DNA of 40,000 bases from Prorocentrum cordatum (GCA_963575745.1 CAUYUJ010016891.1:89644-129643), one strand, 5' to 3'; shown: positions 1 to 11,281, numbered from the stretch's first letter. Program-made: numbers and translations. Notes: generated by a model not told the origin, from the letters alone.

Positions 1-120
1 AGTAGTAGTATAGTAGTAGTAGTAGTAGGAGTAGGAGTAGGAGTAGGAGTAGGAGTAGTAGGAGGAGGCGGAGGAGGAGGAGGAGGAGGAGGAGGAGGAG
101 GGGGAGTCGGAGGAGGAGTT
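1..120. repeat. AGT/GGA triplet array
   Basis: AGT and GTAGGA units pass into GGA units. The purine-rich strand is the + strand, as in most GAG/GAT arrays of this window. The array is cut by the window edge. Confidence 0.9.
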
Positions 121-420
121 GCTATACCAGGGATCTGTGGGGGATGGGGAGGGACCGCCAGGCAGACGGGAAGCGCAAGCGGCGACGTGGACGTCGACAC
201 GCAGGAGGAGATGCATTTGTTCTTGTTCTTTCTGAGGATCAGCGGCGGTGCCCCCCCTCCCCGGATCTGTTCCCCCCCGAGGTTGGGCAGTGTCAGTGGG
301 GGGTCGCCACCCCCTTCCCGAAAATCGACGAACGAGGAAGGAGGGCAGAAGATCGAGGAGGTTTTGGACGTCTTTGGGAGTCTTTGGTGGTCGCCCAGGG
401 GGTCCGTTCTCTGGAGGAGG
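121..420. other. Unassigned GC-rich sequence
   Basis: Overlapping frames of 80-170 codons are open here on both strands, but none shows a recognisable motif or coherent composition. I see no supported gene. Confidence 0.5.
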
Positions 421-630
421 TGGCAGCGTGGCCTCAAAGACTCGAATATTCAACAACTTCCAAGGGATCGTGGCCTCGGGAGCGCGAATGTAAGACATAG
501 TTTAAACGGGATCGTGACCCTGGAGACGCGAACACCGTATAATTTGCGAGGAAGCGTGGCCTTAGGGACGCGCATGTTGAGCAATTTACGTGGGATCGTG
601 GCCTCGGGGGCCCGAATCTTTTGTTTTTGC
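421..630. repeat. Degenerate 42-44 bp tandem repeat
   Basis: About five units share the core GGGATCGTGGCCTCGGGAGC followed by CGAAT or similar and an A/T-rich tail. Unit starts lie near 422, 464, 508, 550 and 592. Divergence is moderate, so the array is old. Its regularity explains the stop-free frames on both strands. Confidence 0.75.
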
Positions 631-806
631 TTGTCCCACGGGCCCGCAGGAGTTGAGGCAACCCGATTTGGGGAAGGCAAGAAGTAGGTAAGATGCTGGC
701 TTGGGGCTACGGCCCTCGCGCGGACAGCAACAGTTTACAGCAGGAGAGAGAACGTAGGACTATAACATGTGAGACTTGAAACTGTCACTGGAGCAGGGAG
801 CAGCAA

Positions 807-1045
807 GTGATCGTTCTCTTATTCATCGTTTTGCCGATCGGCGCGGGCCGTCGCCCCCCCCCCCTTCCCCCCCCTCTATGGGTAGCTCTTGGCTGTTTTG
901 GGCGCCTGTTCGAGGAGGTCGAGTCCCCCCCCCAGAGGACGCGCGATTCCAAACAGTGGCATTAAGCAGCGGTCTGGAGCCAGACCCCTCCTTCCCCCTC
1001 TCCCCTTCCGCCCAATGTCGAAACGCCGAGTAAGAAAACGTTCAC
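807..1045 (+). mobile_element. Inverted-repeat element family I, copy 1
   Basis: A non-autonomous element of about 239 bp, one of four copies here (others at 8953, 16240 and 27076). It begins GTGATCGTTCTCTTATTC, then GTTTTGCCGATCGGCGCGGG, and ends ...GTCGAAACGCCG..TAAGAAAACGTTCAC. The reverse complement of its last 18 bases, GTGAACGTTTTCTTACTC, matches the first 18 at 15 positions, which gives an imperfect terminal inverted repeat. The interior has C-rich runs and GCTGTTTTGGGCGCCTGTT. No ORF. The flanking target duplication is not convincing, so this copy is probably old. Confidence 0.75.
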
Positions 1046-2160
1046 GAACGCCTAATCCCCGCAGCCTGATGGCCCCACAAGGGGGCCGGCGGAAATTCGT
1101 CACGCATTTTGTCGCGTTCCATTTTCGTTTCGTTATGTGCTGTAGATGTTTCACTGTTACTTGCAATTGATGGGCGCTTCGGCCCCACCCTGCCGCACCC
1201 ACGCGGTGCATGGGGCACGCCGATGTTCGATGCCCCCCAGGCCTGTTTAGTCACTACCCGCCAAGCCACCCCAACCCAACCCGAAGGCCCCAGGCTGCCC
1301 TCCATTTCCAGGAGTGGGGGGCGGTATCCAAGAACATTGGAAACACATATGGAGCCCGTACAACCCCCAACCCCCCGAAATTCGGGACTTCGGGTTGGGT
1401 TTGGGTAGTCTGGTAGGTAGTCAGAAGAGGGTCATGTCGCTCCGCCAGTTCTGGCCCACTGCGCCTCGGCGCGACACGCTGCCCACGTCCCCATTCTCAA
1501 GCGTCAGTGTCTCGAGCTTTTCCCAGCATAAGGCCCCGCGGTGCGGAGCGACACGCGATCCGCTCGCAGTGCACAGCGTCTGGTAGGTAGTTATTTAATC
1601 GCTTCGCTCATTCCGCCGGCCCTGGAGCCCTCTTGGGGGCCTCTTGGGGACCTCTTGGCAGTCTCTTGGGGCTCCTTGGCGGCGTCTTGGGGCCCCCCAG
1701 GGCCTCTTGGGGGTCTTTTGGGGGCCTCTTGGGGCGGGAGGGGAGGGGGGGTAGTCGATTGCGGCTCCCCCCTCGGAGGCCACGATCCTCGTGAGGGGTG
1801 TCGAAAAATGGCCCTCCCCTGGAGTGCTCTGGTGGCTTCTCCCGGGACCTTGCTGGGGTACTTTTCGTCCGGGGGCCCCCAGGGGCCGCTCCGCGCGCGC
1901 GAATGAGAAATATTGTTAACCAGTTACCGGAGATCTTAGCACGCCTCTGGCCCGTTGGGCTGGCGAATTTAGACGGCCGTTCCCCTCGTGTCACCTGCTT
2001 GCGTGCGCCGCCAGCTTCGACCGTCCTGCTGCCGCGACGCGGCGCGGGAGAAAGAAACACCGCCGCCTGGAGTCTGCCGGGGTCGCAGAAGACCCGTTCG
2101 TGCTGAAGATGCCCGTCGACCTCGTGACGCAGCTCATGCAGGCACCCCGCAGACCCGGCT
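1046..2160. other. Non-coding stretch with CTTGGGG minisatellite
   Basis: No supported gene. Positions about 1625-1740 are a degenerate array of CCTCTTGGGG units of 10-15 bp. The 13-mer TCTGGTAGGTAGT occurs at 1409 and again at 1579. A palindrome CCCGAA-A-TTCGGG lies near 1375. Open frames here lack motifs. Confidence 0.5.
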
Positions 2161-2164
2161 GGCG

Positions 2165-2600
2165 GGAAGGAGGAACGAGCAACTAGGAGCGAGGAGGAGG
2201 GGAAGCGAGAGCACACGAAGGGGGAGGAGCGGGCGGAGGAGGAGGAGGAAGAGGAGGAGGAAGAGGAGGAGGAAGAGGAGGAGGCGGAGGCGGAGGAGGA
2301 GGCGGAGGTTGAGGAGGGGAAGGAGGTGGAGGAGCAGGAGGGGGAGGGGGAGGAGGGAGGAGCAGGAGGAGGAGGAGGAGGAGGAGGAGGAGGAGGCAAA
2401 GGAGGGAAAGGAAGGGGAGGATGAGCAGGAGGAGGGGGAGGAGCAGGAGGGGAGGAGGAGGAGGAGGAGGAGGAGGAGAGGAGGAGGAGGAGGAGAGAGG
2501 AGAGGAGGAGAAGAATAATACAAAGAAAGAGGTGGGAGATGAGGACTTGGTGGAGGAGGAGGAGGAGGAGGAGGAGGAGGAGGAGGAGGAGGAGGACCAG
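2165..2600. repeat. GAG triplet array with embedded 28-bp module
   Basis: Interrupted GAG/GGA array. At 2523-2550 it carries a non-repetitive module, AAGAAAGAGGTGGGAGATGA followed by GGACTTGG, which recurs inside the GAG array at about 5064-5091. All frames of GAG arrays are stop-free, so the long frames on both strands (for example Ser/Pro/Leu-rich on the minus strand) are not evidence of genes. Confidence 0.85.
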
Positions 2601-2772
2601 TGTAAACCCAACCGTTTCTTTATTGCTTGGGGCATGACGGGCGTCATGGCCCCCGTTCCCCCCCCCATGACGTAACGCTCCCCCCCTCCAGTGCGCTCCG
2701 GGCACTGCCGCCGTGCGCATTGGGATCCGCGTAGGTGTCCGCGTAGGAATCCGCACAAGAGTCTGGTCCGCA

Positions 2773-2822
<50 letters not shown>

Positions 2823-2999
2823 TCGTGGCTTGTCGCTCGTCGATCATAGTCGTCGTGCGCGCGGACGCGGCTGAAGCTTGTTTTTTATTCCGGGCCGATG
2901 ACGGCAATCATCTAGGTGGGGGTGGAGGGGGTCGATGACGTCACTTTTCGCGCCTGCGACGTCTGGGAATGCCTAGGAATGACGGAGGACGGGTAGCGC
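2601..2999. other. Inter-array sequence with short palindromes and GTC array
   Basis: Contains the interrupted palindrome ATGACG-GG-CGTCAT near 2634, a (GTC)n array at about 2772-2820 with the trailer GCTTGTCGCTCGTCGATC, and TGACGTCA near 2937. The ATGACGTAACGC block near 2667 recurs inverted near 4233. No gene seen. Confidence 0.6.
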
Positions 3000-3312
3000 C
3001 AGCATGTAGGTGGCGATTTGCACCACAACGCCTGTGTACACCACAGTGCCTGCGTGCACCACAGCGCTTGTATACACCACACCGCCTATGTACACCACAG
3101 CAGCCGCGTGCAACACAACGTCAGTTTGTGCCACCGTGCCTGCGGGCACAACAGTTCATGTGCACACCACAGCGTTTGCGTACACCGCATCAGCCGTGCA
3201 ACACAGCACCAGTGTACACCACAATGCCTGCGTGCATTGCAGTGCCTGTGTACACCACGGTTGCTGTGTGCACCACAACAACCGTGTGCAACACAGCACC
3301 ACAGTTGTATGT
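3000..3312 (+). repeat. 18-bp minisatellite array, orientation A
   Basis: About 16 units of an 18-bp repeat with consensus near CACAGCGCCTGTGTACAC, preceded by the leader CAGCATGTAGGTGGCGAT (3000-3017). Because 18 is a multiple of three, frames show hexapeptide periodicity such as CVHHSA, but nothing indicates a protein. The same family lies inverted at about 3777-4096 and again near 19152. Confidence 0.88.
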
Positions 3313-3580
3313 ATAATGTTCGAACGAATCCTTATGACAAAATAGAGCGCGTGCGGATTCCACAGGAACACTGGAAAACAATCGTTATGGACAACGGAGC
3401 GCCGCTGGAATCTACGAGTCCCCCCGAGTCCGCCCGCATCACCCTAACTTCTCCCATCTGCGTCCAGGAGGCTCGAGCTCAATTGGCCGTCCGAAAACCA
3501 AGGGGACCGATTTAATAGAACATTCTGCGGCGCGCGCTGAGATGCGCGCGTGCGGTGTGGGGCCAACCCGCGCGACAGGC
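3313..3580. other. Spacer between opposed minisatellite arrays
   Basis: Mixed-composition sequence of about 270 bp. No repeat, motif or supported gene is evident. Confidence 0.4.
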
Positions 3581-3582
3581 GG

Positions 3583-3682
3583 TAAGGAGGAGGATGAGGA
3601 GGAGGAGGAGGAGGAAGAGGAGGAGGAGGAGGACGAGGAGGAGGAGGAGGTGGTGGAAGTGGAGGAGGAGGGAGGAGGGAAG
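3583..3682. repeat. GAG triplet array
   Basis: Short GAG array lying between the two opposed 18-bp arrays, near the centre of the inverted arrangement. Confidence 0.85.
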
Positions 3683-3776
3683 AACGTCGCATTCGATTAT
3701 CAGCACTTTCGTGGCGTGGCGTATAGTTGTGCGCAGCAGATCCCCACGTACATGCTCCTTGTACCTGTCCTATGTA

Positions 3777-4096
3777 CGCAGGCATTGTGGTGTACACCAA
3801 CGCTGCGTTGCACGCGGATGCTGTGGTGTAGACGCGCGGTGTGGCGTGCATAGGCGCTGCGGTGCACGCAAGCACTCTGGTGTACACAAGCGCTGTGTTG
3901 CACATTGTAGCTGCGGTGTTCACATGTACACCGGCGTTGCGGTGTACGCAAAGCAGTGTGGTGTACACAGGCGTTGCGTTGCACACGGTTGTTGCGGTGT
4001 ACGCAGGCAGGCGCTGTGGTATACACGCGCGCTCTGGTGCACGCGAGCGTTGTGGTGTACACAAGCGCTGTGGGGCATATCGCCACCTACATGCTG
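3777..4096 (-). repeat. 18-bp minisatellite array, inverted
   Basis: Reverse-complement form of the array at 3000, with units near GTGTACACAGGCGTTGTG. It ends in ATCGCCACCTACATGCTG (4079-4096), the reverse complement of the leader at 3000-3017 apart from single-base changes. The two arrays therefore form an inverted repeat with arms of about 300 bp and a spacer of about 460 bp. Confidence 0.85.
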
Positions 4097-4102
4097 CTCG
4101 AA

Positions 4103-4154
<52 letters not shown>

Positions 4155-4190
4155 TCGTCGCTTGTCGCTCGTCGATCGTCGCGTCGCGCG
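4103..4190. repeat. TCG triplet array with conserved trailer
   Basis: (TCG)n of about 50 bp followed by CTCGTCGCTTGTCGCTCGTC. Nearly the same array and trailer lie at about 2772-2850 in the same orientation, although the neighbouring 18-bp arrays are inverted. The region is therefore a mosaic and not a simple inverted duplication. Confidence 0.8.
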
Positions 4191-4369
4191 CGCGGGCGCG
4201 GCTGCGATGCCGGAGCCACACGGTGGGTGGGGGGCGTTACGTCATACCCACCCTTCGGCCCCCCCCTTTTGAACCCCGTCATCGCCGAACATAAAGAGAC
4301 GCAGACCCGTCAACGCTGTTGCAAAAAAACCTTCGTGCCAAGTTTCTTCATCATATGTCGCTACACGGC

Positions 4370-4798
4370 CTTATCTTCACTAAGGGAAACGCCCTGTTGG
4401 AATATAGCCGTTTGACAATCATGAACCGTGCGAAATCCGTTCCTGGGATTTCAGCGTCTCGCGAACCAACGTCATTGTTGCGTCGTGACGATCCTGACTC
4501 GTGCCAGAACACCATTCCTGGGACTTCAGCATCGCCAATCATCGTGACAATTGCGCGCTGATTGTCCTACATCGTTCCGCAACACAATTTCTGTGACGTC
4601 AACTGTGCGCATCTTCGAAACGGTTATGAGCTCTTCAGACGAATGTGCGCGGCGCTAACGCGAGAACCGCATTTAGCCGCCCTCCATTCGTGAAGCTCGT
4701 GCAAACCTTTAGGGCGAATGTGCGCGGCGCTGAGGCGGGAAACCACATTAAAAAACCGCCCGCCCTGCATCCGTGAAACTCTTGCAACACTTAAGCTT
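4370..4798 (+). repeat. Dispersed repeat of about 430 bp, copy 1
   Basis: Collinear with the reverse complement of about 11812-12240. Shared blocks in order: CGTTTGA.AATC; GTTCCTGGGATTTCA; CGTCGTGACGATCCTGACTC; GCCAGAACACCA; GAATGTGCGCGGCGCTAA; ATCCGTGAAACTC. Two internal modules are doubled, GCCAGAACACC...GGACTTCA and GTGCGCGGCGCT...GTGAAACTC. It has no coding capacity, ends are not sharply defined, and no terminal inverted repeats or target duplications were seen. Confidence 0.75.
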
Positions 4799-4904
4799 TA
4801 ACATCATAGTTTGTAAGGAAGTGTCTTGTGAACCACCCAGCCCTGCGCCCTAGCAGCACATCTCGGGGTGCGACAGGGAAGAATACATCTTTGTAGTGCA
4901 AAAG

Positions 4905-5350
4905 GATGGAGGAGGAGGAGGGGGAGGAGGAGGAGGAGGAGGAGGGAGGGAGGAGGAGGAGAGGAGGAGGAGGATGCGGAGGAGGGGAGCGAGGAGGGGA
5001 GGAGGGGAGGGAGGAGGGAGGAGAGGAGGAGGAGGACAAAAGAAGAACAAGAAGAAAAAGAAGAAGAAAGAGGTGGGAGATGAGGACTTGGCGGAGGAGG
5101 AGGAGGAGGAGGAGGAGGAGGAGGAGGAGGAGGAGGAGGAGGAGGAGAGGAGGAGGAGGAGGAGAGGAGGAGGAGGGAGGCGGAGGAGGAGAGGCGGAGG
5201 AGGAGGAAGAGGAGGAGGAGGAGGGGGAGGAGGAGGGAGGAGGAGGAGGAGGAGGAGGAGGAGGAGGAGGAGGGGGAGGAGGAGGAGGAGGAGGAGGGAG
5301 GGAGGAGGAGGAGGAGGAGGAGGAGGAGGAGGAGGAGGAGGTGGTGGAGG
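4905..5350. repeat. GAG triplet array with module
   Basis: Long interrupted GAG array. The non-repetitive module AAGAGGTGGGAGATGAGGAC at about 5068-5087 matches that at 2523. The minus frame reads Leu/Ser/Pro repeats and is an artefact of stop-free triplets. Confidence 0.88.
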
Positions 5351-5470
5351 GATGGTGATGAGGATGAGGCGGAAGAGGAGTGGGCGGAGGAAGTGGAGAA
5401 GGGATGGTGGTGATGATGATGGTGGTGGTGATGACGCTGATGCTGATGACGTCGATGATACTGATGCTGC

Positions 5471-5520
<50 letters not shown>

Positions 5521-5598
5521 GGTCTGATGATGCTGCTGATGATGATGATGTTGATGATGATGATTATGCTGATGCTGATTGTGATGCTGATGATGACG

Positions 5599-5674
<76 letters not shown>

Positions 5675-5700
5675 CACTGATTCTGATGATTACGGTGAGG
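5351..5700. repeat. GAT triplet array
   Basis: GATGAT units interspersed with GCT and GAC. It ends in GATGATTACGGTGAGGAGGA at about 5687, a junction block that recurs with small changes near 7549 (GATGATTACGGTGACGAGGC). GAT arrays are open in five of six frames. Confidence 0.88.
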
Positions 5701-5726
5701 AGGAAGAGAAGGAGGAGTTGGTGGTG

Positions 5727-7226
5727 GTGGTCACTGCATAAGGGAAACATAATCCCGAGCAGAGCAACACGCACCACGACCACGACGACGCCGACGACGA
5801 CGACGACGGAGACGAGGCGCGCTTACGATCCGCACCGAAGCACGGATTTGGGAAAGGGCCCACCCTGCAGGTTCGGTTAAACAGCACATCGTTGAGCGGT
5901 GCTGCAGCCTCCCCTGAGCACAGGCCCCCCCAGAGCATCAGCCAGACAAGTCGGGTTTGCACCCTCATGCCTTGCTGGACTCTGGGCGCGTTTCGGCACC
6001 CTCTCCCCCAACCTCGTCAGGGCCACCGACAAGGGAGAGGGCGGCGGTGGCCGACGCGTCCCCGAGCTAAGAAGCTCAAAGCGCCGCGGCTCAGAGAGCC
6101 GGGAAGACAGACAGACAGACGGACGGACGGACAGCCAGGCGGCGTGCAATGCCTGGCAAGCCAAGTGGGTGGTCACTGCATAAGGGAAACATAATCCCGA
6201 GCAGAGCAACACGCACCACGACCACGACGACGCCGACGACGACGACGACGGAGACGAGGCGCGCTTACGATCCGCACCGAAGCACGGATTTGGGAAAGGG
6301 CCCACCCTGCAGGTTCGGTTAAACAGCACATCGTTGAGCGGTGCTGCAGCCTCCCCTGAGCACAGGCCCCCCCAGAGCATCAGCCAGACAAGTCGGGTTT
6401 GCACCCTCATGCCTTGCTGGACTCTGGGCGCGTTTCGGCACCCTCTCCCCCAACCTCGTCAGGGCCACCGACAAGGGAGAGGGCGGCGGTGGCCGACGCG
6501 TCCCCGAGCTAAGAAGCTCAAAGCGCCGCGGCTCAGAGAGCCGGGAAGACAGACAGACAGACGGACGGACGGACAGCCAGGCGGCGTGCAATGCCTGGCA
6601 AGCCAAGTGGGTGGTCACTGCATAAGGGAAACAGAATCCCGAGCAGAGCAACACGCACCACGACCACGACGACGCCGACGACGACGACGACGGAGACGAG
6701 GCGCGCTTACGATCCGCACCGAAGCACGGATTTGGGAAAGGGCCCACCCTGCAGGTTCGGTTAAACAGCGCATCGTTGAGCGGTGCTGCAGCCTCCCCTG
6801 AGCACAGGCCCCCCCGGAGCATCAGCCAGACAAGTCGGGTTTGCACCCTCATGCCTTGCTGGATTCTGGGCGCGTTTCGGCACCCTCTCCCCCAACCTCG
6901 TCAGGGCCACCGACAAGGGAGAGGGCGGCGGTGGCCGACGCGTCCCCGAGCTAAGAAGCTCAAAGCGCCGCGGCTCGGAGAGCCGGGAAGACAGACAGAC
7001 AGACGGGCGGACGGACAGCCAGGCGGCGTGCTATGCCTGGCAAGCCAAGTGGGTGGTCACTGCATATGGGAAACAGAATCCCGAGCAGAGCAACACGCAC
7101 CACGACCACGACGACGCCGACGACGACGACGACGGAGACGAGGCGCGCATACGATCCGCACCGAAGCACGGATTTGGGAAAGGGCCCACCCTGCAGGTTC
7201 GGTTAAACAGCACATCGTTGAGCGGA
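5727..7226. repeat. 442-bp tandem repeat, about 3.4 copies
   Basis: The marker TCACTGCATA (A or T) GGGAAACA lies at 5731, 6173, 6615 and 7057, exactly 442 bp apart each time. The last copy stops after CATCGTTGAGCGG near 7226 and passes into GAT repeats. Copies differ by only a few substitutions, so the amplification is recent or the array is homogenised. Each unit holds a GAC/GAG run, a GACA/GGAC microsatellite, and a minus-strand frame of about 177 codons reading MRVQTRLVWLML. Because 442 is not divisible by three, that frame changes register from unit to unit; coding status is unknown. Confidence 0.95.
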
Positions 7227-8715
<1,489 letters not shown>

Positions 8716-8865
8716 GGAGTATGGTTGTGAGTATAACCGTGTGGCAATGTCAACGTGTGCTACACCAAGCTGAACAAACACTCGTGCATTACGCCTCGCT
8801 CAGGACCTTTGGCCAGAGCCCCCGGAAAAGCGGCGCAAGCACTCGGCTCCGTGCGGGAGGAGGAA

Positions 8866-8921
8866 CCATGAGGAACGAGAGCGAAGAGAGAGGAGGAGGG
8901 AAGGCAGGGCATGGAGGAGAA
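8866..8921. repeat. 56-bp direct repeat, left copy
   Basis: CCATGAGGAACGAGAGCGAA...GGAGGAGAA. The right copy at 9190-9245 matches at 54 of 56 positions. The pair brackets inverted-repeat element copy 2. Confidence 0.9.
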
Positions 8922-8952
8922 CCCGCGCCGCGGACCAGCTCTGATGCGAGCA

Positions 8953-9189
8953 GTGTTCTGTTTTGTCATTCATTGTTTTGCCGATCGGCGCGGGCCCTCG
9001 CACCACCCCCTGCCCCCCCCATGGAGTAGATTTTGGCTGTATTGGGCGCCCGTTTCAGCAGGTGGAGTCTCCCCTCATAGGACCCAGTGCTGCAGACAGT
9101 CGCACTAAGCAGAGGTCCGGGAGCCAGATCCCCCCCCCTCTCCCCCCCTTTCCGCCCAATACCGAAACGCCGAATAAAAGAGGCGCTCG
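8953..9189 (+). mobile_element. Inverted-repeat element family I, copy 2
   Basis: Starts GTGTTCTGTTTTGTCATTC, then GTTTTGCCGATCGGCGCGGG, with interior GGCTGTATTGGGCGCCCGTT, GCACTAAGCAGAGGTC and CCGAAACGCCGAATAAAAGA. It is closest in sequence to copy 4. Instead of a short target duplication it sits between two 56-bp direct repeats. Confidence 0.75.
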
Positions 9190-9245
9190 CCATGAGGAAC
9201 GAGGGCGAAGAGAGAGGAGGAGGGAAGGCAGGGCGTGGAGGAGAA
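9190..9245. repeat. 56-bp direct repeat, right copy
   Basis: Partner of 8866-8921 with two mismatches, starting directly at the right edge of the inverted-repeat element. Confidence 0.9.
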
Positions 9246-9525
9246 GTCACGGCGCTCTGTGAACCCAGGGGCAGCGGGGGTGCGCACGGGACTCGGGCGG
9301 CTCGCGCGGTGGCCGCGGCGTCGGCGGTGTCTCCAAGAGGGCTCTGGCGAGCCTCGGAGGCGGTCGAGGTCTCCTTTTCAAAGGGCGTGGAGGCCAACCT
9401 TCGTGGGCGTCCACGGGAGGGCGTCCACGGAGGGGGACGAGGAACGGAGAGGGGCGAGGAACGGGGAGGGGCGTGGCTACCAGGGCCGGGACCATGAAGT
9501 CTCCTCGATGTCATGTCGGCGTCAC
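9246..9525. other. Unassigned GC-rich stretch
   Basis: Open frames occur on both strands, but no motif, exon boundary pair or repeat family is recognised. Confidence 0.4.
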
Positions 9526-9529
9526 CCCA

Positions 9530-9712
9530 ACATATTGATACTATATGTGCGTCGCCCCCCAAGGGCGACGCGCGCACCGAGATAGTATATGCGTCGTGGC
9601 GGTCGCTTTATGGCCACGCCGCTCGGGAAAAGATATACTACAAGATGGGTGTACGATATGTTCGGGTCGGACGCGCGCCTCCAAGGAGGACATATAGTAT
9701 TAGTATGTCTCT
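9530..9712. repeat. Cluster of short hairpins with TATAGTAT motifs
   Basis: Includes the perfect 9-bp stem GCGTCGCCC-CCCAA-GGGCGACGC (9549-9571), GTGGC...GCCAC around 9597-9618, and GACATA-TAGTATTAG-TATGTC near 9690. Variants of ATACTATATG/ATAGTATATG recur between the stems. No gene is present. It may be a decayed foldback element. Confidence 0.6.
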
Positions 9713-10308
9713 GTGCTTCCAATCATGTCTCCGGGTGAGATCTCTCCCATGTCATGGCCTCCCGCTCTTCAGCGCACCCGGCACCTGGGGCCTCTCGAGG
9801 GCATGCGGCAACGTTGGCCACATTCTGGAGCCCCTGCTGGAAGCGGCTTTGAGGCATTTTGGGCGATGTCGGTGGCTCCCAGGCCCGTCTCGAAGCAATC
9901 TTAGGATGTCTTGGAAGCAAAGTGGGCGACGGTACGTACATCATGTGCTTGCAGTTTTTGCTGTTCCAGGGCATCTTCTGGCCATCTTCAGGCATCATCT
10001 TGAAACCTTTCTTTTTTTGACATCGAGGCCATCTTTGAAGCATTCTTGAAGCCATCTTGAAGCCGTTCGAGGGCGTCTTTTGGGGTCCTCCTTGAAGTTT
10101 CTTGTGGCCCTCCTGGAGACCTCTGAGGCCTTTTTGGCCGTCTGGTGTCGTTCCAGTGGGAGATATTAGAGGTAGCTCGGCTTCGACAGATGCCCTCTGG
10201 AAGGTTCGCACCTCTCGGCTCCTCTTCCCTTCTTCCATTTTCTCGCTTCAGTGTCTATCAGGAAGCATCACATCCCGCCACCCGTTCTTGGATCTCTGAC
10301 TGATGCAG
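9713..10308. other. Upstream stretch with degenerate CTTGAAGCC repeats
   Basis: Positions 10020-10140 hold loose CTTGAAGCCATCTT and CTTTTTGGCC-type repeats. The stretch ends in the acceptor-like CTGACTGATGCAG directly before the first Roc exon, so at least its 3' part is probably intron. No P-loop exon was recognised. Confidence 0.45.
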
Positions 10309-10404
10309 GCCAACGGCATGGAAGACTCCATCACTCTGCAGACGTTCGACTTTGCTGGACAGGAGGAGTACTACACCCTTCACCACCTTTTCATGACCAA
10401 CAAG
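10309..10404 (+). CDS. Roc GTPase domain exon (switch II/G3 block)
   Basis: A 32-codon block reading ANGMEDSITLQTFDFAGQ then EEYYTLHHLFMTNK. The DFAGQEEYY core followed by HxxF(L/M)T matches the G3/switch II region of the Roc domain in Roco-family (LRRK-like) GTPases, a guanine-nucleotide switch usually followed by a COR domain. The block is bounded by an acceptor-like GATGCAG and by AAG|GCGGGG. Dinoflagellates use GC donors, and the frame runs into a stop soon after this point. Both ends are phase 0, and joining to 11178 gives FMTNK-GLYILVIDL as expected. No P-loop exon was recognised upstream. Seen: sequence and motif. Inferred: exon ends. COR and kinase content of the full protein are unknown. 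Confidence 0.7.
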
Positions 10405-10744
10405 GCGGGGACTGTCAGCGGCTTGCCGCGTTTCTATGCCCGTGGTTGTGTGGCCAGATAATGCCGTACAGGTAATGAAAACAAAAAAACTCTTCACAGT
10501 CGATCTCCCAAACTGCACTGTCAGGGGGCCATCTCTATCGTATACCAAAATAGGGGGTGCCCTTACCAATCCAGAGTTCCTCGCTAAATGTGCGGGCGGG
10601 TGTCAGTCAATTTTGTTCCTTTCACGCTTTTCAGGGTCCAGGCTAAGGAGAGATACGATTGAGACGATTTGCGATGTGTGCTCCTGGGGCTGCCACTGGA
10701 GCTCAAAGCATTAGCTCCACTTCCTACTATCGGTGTCGACATGG

Positions 10745-10855
10745 CGGAGGATGAGGAGAACGAGAAGGGTGAGGGGGAGGGGGATGAGGAGGAACAGCAG
10801 GAGGAGGAGGAGGAGGAGGAGGAGGAGGAGGAGGAGGAGGAGGAGGAGGAGCTGG
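10745..10855. repeat. GAG triplet array in intron
   Basis: GAG array with the purine strand on +, inside the inferred first intron. Confidence 0.85.
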
Positions 10856-11092
10856 GGGTCAAGGTCGAGCGCAAGCGACCCACGTTAACACGCGCGCCTC
10901 TCCCTTGCCCCCATCAAGCCGTGAGCTGAGGGAGTGGCGCGCGAGGGCAGCACCTGTCACAGGGACCAGCTGTCCGCAGCTCCGAGCTCCGAGCTCCGAG
11001 TTGGGGGTCAGAGACGGCGGAGGTGAGGACGAGGCTCCCCAGATGCGTGGAGCCGTCGTTGACGAGCGCCGTCGCGGGACGCCGTCGACCGT

Positions 11093-11104
11093 TGTCGTCG
11101 TCGT

Positions 11105-11155
<51 letters not shown>
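11093..11155. repeat. GTC/GCC hexamer array
   Basis: (GTC)n passing into (GCCGTC)n, inside the inferred first intron. Confidence 0.85.
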
Positions 11156-11177
11156 ACCCCCCCCGGGGGGGGGCCAG

Positions 11178-11281
11178 GGCTTGTACATCCTGGTGATCGA
11201 CCTGGCCCAGTGGCTCGACGCCGACAGCGCCGGCGGGCCCGGCAGCGGCTCGAAGAGCGACAAGGAGACCGCGAGCGAGAT
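11178..11281 (+). CDS. Roc GTPase domain exon (central beta-strand)
   Basis: Opens directly after an AG with GLYILVIDLAQWLDADSAG and continues GPGSGSKSDKETASE. In Roc domains the strand after switch II typically reads (A/G)LY(I/L)LV.DL, so this is the natural continuation of 10309-10404 in the same phase. The 3' end is uncertain. The frame stays open to 11387 but becomes Arg/Ala-rich, and candidate donors include AAG|GAGACC and CTC|GTGCGG. It could be a chance GC-rich open frame, but the precise phase-0 junction argues against that. Confidence 0.6.

Larger units (their letters stand above)
10405..11177 (+). other. Inferred GC-AG intron
   Basis: Begins GCGGGG and ends GGGGGGGGGCCAG, 773 bp, phase 0. 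It contains a GAG array at 10745-10852 and a GTC/GCC array at 11093-11155. It is supported only by the fit of the two flanking coding blocks, with no transcript evidence. Confidence 0.5.

Noticed and set aside
1608-2756. 382-codon minus-strand frame rich in Ser, Leu and Pro
   Set aside because: It runs through a CTTGGGG array and a GAG array that are stop-free in all frames. No motif outside the repeats.
3000-4096. CRISPR-like repeats
   Set aside because: Units are contiguous 18-mers with no unique spacers of regular length, in a eukaryotic context without cas genes.
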